DNA of 13,780 nt from Claveliimonas stercoravium (lineage in GTDB: Bacteria > Bacillota > Clostridia > Lachnospirales > Lachnospiraceae). Under the pieces are notes generated by a model. That model was not told the DNA's origin, did no database searches, and saw nothing but the letters and a program-made list of their open reading frames with translations. Location: positions 1 to 13,780 of the forward strand of contig DWZW01000022.1 of the NCBI GenBank assembly GCA_019117345.1, written 5' to 3'. Numbering within the stretch: position 1 is the stretch's first letter; each line of letters opens with the position of its first letter. The translations under genes and the position numbers were made by a program. Shown here piece by piece: positions 8,191 to 13,780 of the stretch.

Positions 8191-8191
8191 T

Positions 8192-9376
8192 ATGAAAAAT
8201 TTTGTGCAGTACGCACCCACGGAGATCGTATTTGGAAAGGATGCGGAGAAGGAAGCCGGGCGGCTTGCCAGGAAGTGGGGCGGCGATAAAGTCCTCATTG
8301 TCTACGGGGGAGGAAGTGTGAAAAAGAGCGGTCTCCTGGACCGGGTAAAGGCGGAGCTTGCGGACGCAGGTGTGGCCTTCCAGGAGCTGGGCGGTGTGAA
8401 GCCAAACCCACGCCTGGGCCTTGTCCGGGAGGGCGTGAAGATGGCGGTGGATCTCGGGGCGGACCTGATCCTTGCTGTGGGCGGAGGCAGTGTTATTGAC
8501 ACGGCTAAGGCTGTGGCCATCGGTGCCGCGGATCCTTCTGTGGACGTGTGGAGTTACTGGGCCGGGGAGAGACAGGTGCAGGCGGCTCTGCCGGTGGGTG
8601 TCATCCTCACCATCTCCGCAGCGGGCAGCGAGACAAGTGACTCCGCTGTCATCACCAACGAGGAGACCGGCAAGAAGGCGGGAATCAACACGGATTTTAA
8701 CAGACCGAAGTTTGCCATCATGAACCCGGAGCTTACATACACCCTGCCGAAATACCAGCTTACCTGCGGCATTGTGGATATCATGATGCATACGCTGGAG
8801 CGGTATTTCACGCCGGTGGACGGCAATATGCTGACCGATGAGATCGCAGAGGGACTCTTAAGGACCATGATCACCTGTGGGAAAAAGGCATATGAAGACC
8901 AGACAGACTACGATGCCATGAGCGAGATCATGTGGTGCGGCAGCATTTCCCACAACAATCTGACCGGACTTGGGCGTCCCAAGGATTTCCTCTGCCACAA
9001 GCTGGGACATGAGATAGGGGGCATGTTCGATGTGGCTCACGGGGCTACCCTGTCCGCTATCTGGGGAAGCTGGGCCAGGTATGTGTACAGGATCGATCCG
9101 GCCAGATTTGCCCGGTATGGAGAGAAAGTATGGGGCATTGTTGAGGATGATGAGGAGAAGGCGGCTGTGGCGGCTATTGAGGCGACAGAAGATTTCTTTC
9201 GGTCTCTCCATATGCCCGTCTGCATCGGGGAGCTGGAGATAGGCGTGCAGTCGGACGAGGTGCTGCGGAAGCTGGCGGACAGCGCCACAAAGGGGGATAC
9301 CATCCTGCTGGGCTCATTCAAGAAGATAAATGCGGAGGACGCCTACCAGATTTACAGGGCGGCAAACCATGACTGA
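8192..9376 (+). CDS. Iron-containing alcohol dehydrogenase, BDH/YqhD type
   Basis: Group III metal-dependent alcohol dehydrogenase of 394 residues (E. coli YqhD 387). It is expected to reduce aldehydes to alcohols in the cytoplasm, probably with NADPH. The nucleotide-binding GGGS motifs are at 39-42 (GGGSVKKSG) and 97-100 (GGGSVIDTAK). Likely metal ligands are Asp196 and His200 in GIVDIMMH, His269 in CHK, and His283 in DVAHG. The ATG at 8192 is chosen because AAGGAGG (8176-8182) precedes it by nine bases and the protein then aligns with family N-termini (MKNFVQYAPTEIVFGK). An in-frame ATG at 8144 would start inside the hairpin arm without a ribosome site. Expression may depend on the local promoter because the ribosome site is masked in read-through RNA. 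It is followed closely by the cyclodeaminase-like gene, RidA and Mrp. Confidence 0.92.
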   Translation: MKNFVQYAPTEIVFGKDAEKEAGRLARKWGGDKVLIVYGGGSVKKSGLLDRVKAELADAGVAFQELGGVKPNPRLGLVREGVKMAVDLGADLILAVGGGSVIDTAKAVAIGAADPSVDVWSYWAGERQVQAALPVGVILTISAAGSETSDSAVITNEETGKKAGINTDFNRPKFAIMNPELTYTLPKYQLTCGIVDIMMHTLERYFTPVDGNMLTDEIAEGLLRTMITCGKKAYEDQTDYDAMSEIMWCGSISHNNLTGLGRPKDFLCHKLGHEIGGMFDVAHGATLSAIWGSWARYVYRIDPARFARYGEKVWGIVEDDEEKAAVAAIEATEDFFRSLHMPVCIGELEIGVQSDEVLRKLADSATKGDTILLGSFKKINAEDAYQIYRAANHD

Positions 9377-9400
9377 GAAAGATACGAGAGGTGAAACGGT

Positions 9401-10351
9401 ATGATTTTTTTAGGAAAAGAAGAAGTTGAGAAGCTGGTGGACCCAAATGAGATCATGGACCAGATTGAGGAGGCTTACCGGATCTTCGGGGCGGATGCCT
9501 ACTATATGCCGCCCCGCCCGGTGATCGAGCACGAGAACAAGACGCTCATCTACATGCCATGCTTCACGGAAGACATCATCGGCACCAAGATGCTGACCAT
9601 CTTCCCGGAGAACGCAAAGCTGGGGCTTCCCTCCCTGGACGGGCTTGTGATCCTGAACGACAGGACAACAGGCGCGCCGTTGGCCATCATGGATGGCCAG
9701 GCTGTGACGGCATGGAGGACAGGGGCTGTAGGCGGCGTGGGAATCCGCCATCTGTCCAGAAAGGATGCCCGCACAGTAGGTATTGTAGGCGCTGGAGCAC
9801 AGGGCTTCCACCAGGCTGTGTACGCCTGCGCGGCCAGGAACATTGAGACCGTCTACATCTGGAACCACAGCAACCGTGATCTGACGGATTTCATGGCAAG
9901 ACTGAAGAAGACTATTGCGGATCCGGCGGTGGAAGTAGTACAATGTAAGACAGTGGAAGAACTGGTGAAGGCCAGCGATATCATCTGCACCGCCACCCCG
10001 TCGGAGGAGCCGGTACTTCCCAATGACAGGGAGCTGCTGGAAGGAAAATGCATCATCGCCATTGGGTCCTATACTCCGCAGATGCGGGAGATACCGGATG
10101 TGATCTGGGATCTGGTGGACAACGTGTACATCGAGCTTCCCTATGCCTGTGAGGAGAGCGGCGATCTGAGTCAGCCGCTTGCCGAGGGAAGACTCACCAT
10201 GGACAGAGTGGTTCTTATGGATAAGTTCCTGGCATCCGGGGCTGACGAAGATGAGATCGCAAAGAAAACCACATATTTTAAATCTGTGGGCATGGGTCTT
10301 TTTGACGTGTGTGTGGCACAGAAATTACTGGAGAAAGCAAAGGAGAGATAA
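9401..10351 (+). CDS. Ornithine cyclodeaminase/mu-crystallin family oxidoreductase
   Basis: NAD(P)-dependent protein of 316 residues in the OCD/mu-crystallin family, which includes ornithine cyclodeaminase, archaeal alanine dehydrogenase and ketimine or pyrroline-carboxylate reductases. Lys63 (GTKMLTIFP) and Arg106 (AWRTGA) fit the substrate carboxylate site, and the Rossmann loop is GAGAQG (130-135). At the position where Pseudomonas ornithine cyclodeaminase has its catalytic Asp228 (GGDCPGK), this protein has Tyr224 in IGSYTPQMRE. A true ornithine cyclodeaminase is therefore unlikely, and an imine reductase or amino-acid dehydrogenase is more likely. The start follows GAGAGGTG (9386-9393). 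It lies 24 bases after the dehydrogenase and three bases before RidA, so the genes are probably one operon. Confidence 0.85.
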   Translation: MIFLGKEEVEKLVDPNEIMDQIEEAYRIFGADAYYMPPRPVIEHENKTLIYMPCFTEDIIGTKMLTIFPENAKLGLPSLDGLVILNDRTTGAPLAIMDGQAVTAWRTGAVGGVGIRHLSRKDARTVGIVGAGAQGFHQAVYACAARNIETVYIWNHSNRDLTDFMARLKKTIADPAVEVVQCKTVEELVKASDIICTATPSEEPVLPNDRELLEGKCIIAIGSYTPQMREIPDVIWDLVDNVYIELPYACEESGDLSQPLAEGRLTMDRVVLMDKFLASGADEDEIAKKTTYFKSVGMGLFDVCVAQKLLEKAKER

Positions 10352-10354
10352 GAA

Positions 10355-10732
10355 ATGAAATTAGTAGCGACAGAGAAAGCACCAAAAGCACTTGGACCGT
10401 ATTCACAGGGATACATTTACAACGGCGTGTTCTACGCGGCAGGGCAGATCGCCATCAACCCGGCAACAGACGCAGTTGAGGCAGATACCATCGAGGGACA
10501 GACAGAGCAGGTGTGCAAGAACATCGGCGAGCTCCTGGCGGCAGCAGGCACAACCTACGACAAAGTCATCAAGACAACCTGCTTCCTGGCAGACATGGGA
10601 GACTTTGGTGCGTTTAACGAGGTGTATGCAAAATATTTCACATCCAAGCCGGCCAGAAGCTGCGTAGCTGTGAAGACACTTCCAAAGAATGTGCTGTGCG
10701 AGATCGAAGTCATCGCGGCAGTGGAAGAGTAA
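10355..10732 (+). CDS. ridA: RidA family reactive imine/enamine deaminase
   Basis: Full-length RidA (YjgF/YER057c/UK114) protein of 125 residues, normally a cytoplasmic trimer that hydrolyses reactive enamines and imines such as 2-aminoacrylate to ketoacids and ammonia. The signature region KPARSCVAVKTLPKNVLCEIE contains the catalytic Arg101, with Cys103 and Glu116 lining the site. PYSQGY (15-20) and FYAAGQIA (26-33) are conserved. AAGGAG (10340-10345) lies in the end of the upstream gene, and only three bases separate the two genes. The context suggests it clears imine products made by the OCD-family enzyme or by other PLP enzymes. Confidence 0.95.
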   Translation: MKLVATEKAPKALGPYSQGYIYNGVFYAAGQIAINPATDAVEADTIEGQTEQVCKNIGELLAAAGTTYDKVIKTTCFLADMGDFGAFNEVYAKYFTSKPARSCVAVKTLPKNVLCEIEVIAAVEE

Positions 10733-10765
10733 GAACAAAAGCCCTGGAAGGCAGAAGAGTAAGAA
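10724..10765 (+). repeat. 12-bp direct repeat at the ridA-mrp junction
   Basis: GAAGAGTAAGAA occurs at 10724-10735, spanning the ridA stop codon, and again at 10754-10765 in the 50-base gap before the Mrp gene. The flanking GGCAG is also shared in part. It looks like a small duplication of the ridA tail; no function is proposed. Confidence 0.7.
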
Positions 10766-10782
10766 AAGAGGTAGAGTGAAAA

Positions 10783-11613
10783 ATGGCAGAGCAGCAAAAC
10801 GGGTGCTCCCCCTCCGACTGTGCGGGGTGCGCCCATGCAGACTCCTGCGGCAGCAAGCCCCAGGATATGAGGGAACCGGCGAACCCGTTTTCTCATGTGA
10901 ATAAAGTGATCGCCGTGGTCAGCGGAAAAGGCGGCGTGGGCAAGTCCATGGTGACGGCCTCCCTGGCAAGGATCATGCGGGAGCAGGGATTTTCTGTGGG
11001 GATCCTGGATGCGGATATTACAGGGCCGTCCATCCCGAAGATGTATGGTATACACGAGACGGCAAAGGGGAGCGACGAGGGAATCTTCCCCAGCGTGGCA
11101 AAGGACGGCACGAAGGTCATGTCCGTCAACCTGCTCCTGGAGCATGAGTCTGACCCGGTGATCTGGAGAGGTCCCATCATCGCGGGAGTGGTGAAGCAGT
11201 TCTGGACTGATGTTATGTGGGGGGAGCTGGATTACCTGTTTGTGGACATGCCTCCCGGAACCGGGGACGTGCCTCTCACGGTGTTCCAGTCCCTGCCGGT
11301 GAACGGCATCGTCATCGTCACCTCACCGCAGGACCTGGTGCAGATGATCGTGGACAAGGCCTGCAACATGGCCAGGCAGATGAACATTCCGGTGCTGGGC
11401 ATTGTGGAAAATTACAGTTATCTCGTATGCCCGGACTGCGGAAAGAAGATCTCCGTGTTCGGCGAGAGCCACATCGAGGAGACAGCCCGGGAACTGGGTG
11501 TGCCGGTCCTCGGGAAAATGCCCATTGACCCGAAGCTGGCGGAGTCCGTGGAAGAAGAACGGTTCTACGAGGCGGACAACCAGTACCTGGCGGACGTGGT
11601 GAATAAATTATAG
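10783..11613 (+). CDS. mrp: Mrp/Nbp35-type Fe-S cluster carrier ATPase
   Basis: P-loop NTPase of the Mrp/ApbC/Nbp35 family, 276 residues, expected to bind and pass [4Fe-4S] clusters to apo-enzymes. An N-terminal cysteine cluster (Cys8, 13, 16, 22) resembles the ferredoxin-like end of Nbp35. The deviant Walker A is GKGGVGKS (48-55), with DADITGPSIP (76-85), Walker B LFVDMPPGTGD (152-162) and the bridging CPDC pair Cys216/Cys219. ATG 10783 is preceded by the purine-rich AGAGGTAGAGTG. It lies 50 bases after ridA without a terminator, and the 49-nt hairpin follows immediately. The client is unknown; the radical-SAM gene downstream is a possible one but has its own promoter. Confidence 0.92.
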   Translation: MAEQQNGCSPSDCAGCAHADSCGSKPQDMREPANPFSHVNKVIAVVSGKGGVGKSMVTASLARIMREQGFSVGILDADITGPSIPKMYGIHETAKGSDEGIFPSVAKDGTKVMSVNLLLEHESDPVIWRGPIIAGVVKQFWTDVMWGELDYLFVDMPPGTGDVPLTVFQSLPVNGIVIVTSPQDLVQMIVDKACNMARQMNIPVLGIVENYSYLVCPDCGKKISVFGESHIEETARELGVPVLGKMPIDPKLAESVEEERFYEADNQYLADVVNKL

Positions 11614-11621
11614 CGTAAATG

Positions 11622-11670
11622 CGTAAATGGGGACGTAACCCTTTTTAAAAGGGTTACGTCCCCATTTACG
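11622..11670. repeat. 49-nt perfect palindrome, REP-like element and probable terminator
   Basis: A 24-base arm from CGTAAATGGGGACGTAACCC (11622-11641) plus TTTT is exactly mirrored at 11647-11670 around a single central T. It starts nine bases after the mrp stop, and the downstream side is moderately T-rich (TTTGTTGG), so it can act as a terminator. The GGGGACGTAACCC motif resembles the dispersed GGGGACG-type palindromes seen beside REP-associated Y1 transposases in Firmicutes. That link is from memory; no transposase is in the window. Confidence 0.75.
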
Positions 11671-11675
11671 TTTGT

Positions 11676-11739
11676 TGGTGTGTAATTTTGTATCATCCCC
11701 TGCGGAAAAATGAACAAACTGGTGTGAAATTGTGTATCA
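11676..11739 (+). repeat. Pair of 20-bp direct repeats (18/20 identical)
   Basis: TGGTGTGTAATTTTGTATCA (11676-11695) and TGGTGTGAAATTGTGTATCA (11720-11739) differ at two positions and lie 44 bases apart. They sit between the palindrome and the SOS-type promoter. They could be tandem binding sites or remains of a mobile element; no match is recognised. Confidence 0.75.
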
Positions 11740-11802
11740 CATAAAATAAATAATGGCAGTAAGAGAGGACCGAAAGAAAAGGACAGTCATATTTATCGCC
11801 TC

Positions 11803-11831
11803 TTGACATGCAGAACGTACGTTTGTATACT
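11803..11831 (+). promoter_or_regulatory. Sigma-A promoter of the radical-SAM operon
   Basis: TTGACA (11803-11808), exactly 17 bases, TATACT (11826-11831): a near-perfect vegetative promoter with a start site expected near 11838. LexA-type boxes lie in the spacer and over the start site. Confidence 0.85.
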
Positions 11832-11851
11832 GAAATAAGAACGTATGTTCT
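11812..11851 (+). promoter_or_regulatory. Two LexA (DinR) SOS boxes
   Basis: The Gram-positive SOS box is CGAACRNRYGTTYG. AGAACGTACGTTTG (11812-11825) matches 13 of 14 positions and fills most of the spacer between the -35 and -10. AGAACGTATGTTCT (11838-11851) matches 12 of 14 and covers the predicted start site. Centres are 26 bases apart. Bound LexA at either site would block RNA polymerase. No LexA gene is in the window, so binding is inferred from consensus and position. Confidence 0.8.
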
Positions 11852-11871
11852 ATATCGTTAAGAGGAGATGT

Positions 11872-13203
11872 ATGATCGTGGAACTTCAGCAGTCTATATC
11901 CATAGCTGACAAACTGAAAATACTGACTGACGCGGCCAAATATGACGTGGCCTGCACGTCCAGCGGGACCCAGCGCACCAATGACGGCACTGGCATAGGG
12001 AGCTGCGCCCAAGCGGGGATATGCCACAGCTTCTCCGCGGACGGGAGATGCATTTCCCTGCTGAAGATCCTGTTTACAAATGAGTGCATCTATGACTGCA
12101 AATACTGCATTAACCGAAGGAGCAACGATGTGCCCAGGGCCTCCTTTACGCCGGACGAGATCTGTACACTGACGATGGAATTTTACAGGCGCAATTACAT
12201 AGAAGGCCTGTTTCTGAGCTCTGGTGTGCTGAAAAGTCCGGATCATACAATGGAGCTTATCTATGCGGCCCTCTATAAGCTGCGGACAACATACCGATTC
12301 CAGGGCTACATCCATGTGAAGGCTATTCCCGGCACCAGCCAGGAACTGCTGGAGAGGCTGGGATTTCTGGCGGACAGGATGAGCGTCAATCTGGAACTGC
12401 CTACAGCAGAGGGACTGCGCCTCCTTGCGCCCCACAAGACAAGAGAGAGGATCCTTGCGCCCATGCGGCTTGTGCAGAACAAAATGGAGGAAAACAGGCA
12501 GGAGATCCAGCTGTACCGGAATGCCCAGAGATTTGTGCCCGCCGGGCAGAGCACCCAGATGATCATAGGCGCCACGCCGGAGACGGATTTTCAGATCATC
12601 CATGTGGCAGAGGCTCTCTATAAGAAGTTCGGGTTAAAGCGGGTGTTCTATTCTGCTTTTGTACACGTAAATGAGGACGCCTCCCTGCCGGCCAGAACAG
12701 GGGAGGGGCCGCCACTCCTTCGGGAACACCGGCTGTACCAGGCGGATTTTCTGCTCCGGTACTACCAGTTTCAGGCTGGGGAGCTCCTGACGGAGGAAGC
12801 CCCCAATTTTAATGTGTTCCTGGACCCGAAATGTAACTGGGCCCTGCGTCATCTGGAGGTTTTTCCAGTGGAGGTAAACACTGCGGGATATGAGCTCCTT
12901 CTCCGGGTGCCGGGCATCGGATACAGGTCGGCTGCCAGGATCGTGAAGGCCAGGCGTTACGGGAAGCTGGACTTTGGGGACCTGAAGAAAATGGGTGTGG
13001 TCCTCAAGCGGGCGCTGTACTTCCTGACCTGCGGCGGGAAGATGATGTATCCGGTAAAGCTCGAGGAGGATTATATTGCGCGCAACCTTCTGAACGTAAA
13101 GGAGAGACTGCCCGAGGGGGCGGATGGCATGACCTACAGACAACTCTCTCTTTTTGACGATGCGAGATTTGGCAGCATGTCGGAGAAAGGAGGCACCATA
13201 TGA
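11872..13203 (+). CDS. Radical-SAM protein, putative DNA modification/repair (TIGR03916-like)
   Basis: Radical-SAM protein of 443 residues matching the family paired with DUF4130 or fused/linked to a uracil-DNA-glycosylase-like domain; its reaction is unknown. The cluster motif is Cys72-X3-Cys76-X2-Cys79. Upstream cysteines at 28, 45, 51 and 60 lie in the family-typical GICHSFSADGRCISLLK region and might bind a second cluster. A helix-hairpin-helix lies at about 343-361 (LLRVPGIGYRSAARIVKAR). The C-terminus carries QLSLF (424-428), the consensus beta-clamp-binding pentapeptide. ATG 11872 is chosen with GAGGAG at 11862-11867; GTG 11878 is possible. An in-frame ATG at 11845 lies inside the second LexA box only about seven bases after the predicted transcript start. 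The stop overlaps the partner gene by ATGA. Confidence 0.9.
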   Translation: MIVELQQSISIADKLKILTDAAKYDVACTSSGTQRTNDGTGIGSCAQAGICHSFSADGRCISLLKILFTNECIYDCKYCINRRSNDVPRASFTPDEICTLTMEFYRRNYIEGLFLSSGVLKSPDHTMELIYAALYKLRTTYRFQGYIHVKAIPGTSQELLERLGFLADRMSVNLELPTAEGLRLLAPHKTRERILAPMRLVQNKMEENRQEIQLYRNAQRFVPAGQSTQMIIGATPETDFQIIHVAEALYKKFGLKRVFYSAFVHVNEDASLPARTGEGPPLLREHRLYQADFLLRYYQFQAGELLTEEAPNFNVFLDPKCNWALRHLEVFPVEVNTAGYELLLRVPGIGYRSAARIVKARRYGKLDFGDLKKMGVVLKRALYFLTCGGKMMYPVKLEEDYIARNLLNVKERLPEGADGMTYRQLSLFDDARFGSMSEKGGTI

Positions 13204-13780
13204 AAACCATTTACATCTGTACAGACAGCGTCACAGGGATTTTTTCTGCCGTGTACGAGGCGTGGAAGGAGCGCCGCCGGGAGGGTGCCAGTGGGATCGC
13301 CATCCGGGGCAGTGTGGAGCCGCAGCTGTTCTGTGAGTACAGGGAGATACCGGAAAATGAGAGCAGGGCGGAGGCAGTGGTGAGGATGATCCTCACCAAC
13401 CTGGGGAGGGACGTCTACCATCATATTTACTATGCGGCCCTCTCCCGGGATGATGAAAAAGGGGAGGCAATCCTTGGGACACTGCTGGCGGCCCGCAAGC
13501 TTGGGCAGCCCCGGAATATTATGGAGCATCTGGGGAACCCTGCCGTGGAAAAGGTGTTTGAGCTGAGCCGCAGCGTGGGAAATGAGGCCCATCTTCTGAC
13601 AGGCTTTGTGCGCTTCCGGGAGCTGGAGAATGGGATACTCTTTGCGGACATCACACCGAAAAACCAGGTGCTTCCCTGTCTGGGGGCTCATTTTCAGGAG
13701 CGTTTTCCTCTGGAGAACTGGATGATCCGGGACAAAAACCGCAGTATGTTTGTGGTCCATGAGGCAGGAAAACGGTGGGT
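13200..13780 (+). CDS. DUF4130/TIGR03915-like partner of the radical-SAM protein (partial, cut by window end)
   Basis: The first 193 residues are present; the gene runs off the right edge with no stop. It starts at ATG 13200, overlapping the radical-SAM stop (ATGA) and behind AAAGGAGG (13187-13194), so the two are translationally coupled. The N-terminus MKTIYICTDSVTGIFSAVYEAWKE and the HLLTGFVRFRELENG... FADITPKNQVLPCLGAHF block (about residues 136-165) are typical of the DUF4130 proteins that always accompany this radical-SAM family. In many bacteria the same region is fused to a uracil-DNA-glycosylase-like domain; whether one follows here is beyond the window. No cysteine cluster is seen in the visible part. 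The biochemical role is unknown. Confidence 0.85.
   Translation, partial: MKTIYICTDSVTGIFSAVYEAWKERRREGASGIAIRGSVEPQLFCEYREIPENESRAEAVVRMILTNLGRDVYHHIYYAALSRDDEKGEAILGTLLAARKLGQPRNIMEHLGNPAVEKVFELSRSVGNEAHLLTGFVRFRELENGILFADITPKNQVLPCLGAHFQERFPLENWMIRDKNRSMFVVHEAGKRW

Larger units (their letters stand above)
11614..11871. other. Intergenic region with palindrome, direct repeats and SOS-type promoter
   Basis: No gene is seen in these 258 bases. In order they hold two tandem GCGTAAAT octamers (11613-11628), the second running into the 49-nt palindrome, then a pair of 20-bp direct repeats, an A/T-rich stretch (11740-11800) with nothing recognised, and the promoter with LexA-type boxes before the radical-SAM gene. 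Confidence 0.7.

Noticed and set aside
8144..8191. Alcohol dehydrogenase start at ATG 8144
   Set aside because: It lies in the hairpin 5' arm, inside the promoter, without a ribosome site; the 16 extra residues do not resemble the family N-terminus.
11845..11871. Radical-SAM start at ATG 11845
   Set aside because: The codon lies inside the second LexA box, only about seven bases after the predicted transcript start; ATG 11872 has a ribosome site.
11737..12603. 288-codon minus-strand open frame over the radical-SAM gene and its promoter
   Set aside because: It is antisense to a gene with clear radical-SAM motifs and crosses its promoter; no family features were seen.

Overview
The window looks like chromosomal DNA from a Gram-positive anaerobe of the Clostridia, most likely Lachnospiraceae. 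GC is moderately high, purine-rich AGGAGG ribosome binding sites stand before nearly every start, and the gene families are typical of gut Lachnospiraceae. These are an Rpn-like PD-(D/E)XK protein, a NarL-type two-component system beside an ABC-2 exporter, a BDH-type iron alcohol dehydrogenase, and a cysteine-rich Mrp ATPase. No rRNA, tRNA, CRISPR array or complete insertion sequence was seen.

Layout. (1) 1-890: a broken Rpn-like nuclease gene whose N-terminal and C-terminal parts are in different frames, followed by a strong terminator. (2) 898-4754, minus strand: a sensor kinase and response regulator with an ATGA overlap, then a GlgX-type glycogen debranching enzyme. (3) 4755-4886: a compact divergent control region with a perfect 14-bp palindrome, further TGACA half-sites and back-to-back promoters. 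(4) 4887-8128, plus strand: an ABC exporter operon (ATPase and two ABC-2 permeases), the probable target of the two-component system. (5) 8125-8191: a junction where a local promoter lies inside a long hairpin that masks the Shine-Dalgarno of the next gene in read-through RNA. (6) 8192-11613: iron alcohol dehydrogenase, ornithine-cyclodeaminase/mu-crystallin-like protein, RidA, and an Mrp/Nbp35-type Fe-S ATPase. (7) 11614-11871: a 49-nt perfect palindrome (terminator and/or REP-like element), a pair of 20-bp direct repeats, and a consensus promoter carrying two LexA (DinR) boxes. (8) 11872 to the right edge: a radical-SAM protein and its obligate partner (DUF4130/TIGR03915-like), cut by the window end.

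The most interesting part is the right end. The radical-SAM and DUF4130 pair is a family long suspected of DNA repair or modification because it is fused or linked to uracil-DNA-glycosylase-like domains, but its reaction is unknown. Here it shows three independent DNA-damage signatures: two LexA-type boxes on its promoter, a helix-hairpin-helix segment, and a C-terminal QLSLF pentapeptide matching the beta sliding-clamp binding consensus. Together they suggest an SOS-induced, clamp-recruited radical-SAM DNA repair system. The second most interesting item is the promoter-in-hairpin arrangement before the alcohol dehydrogenase.
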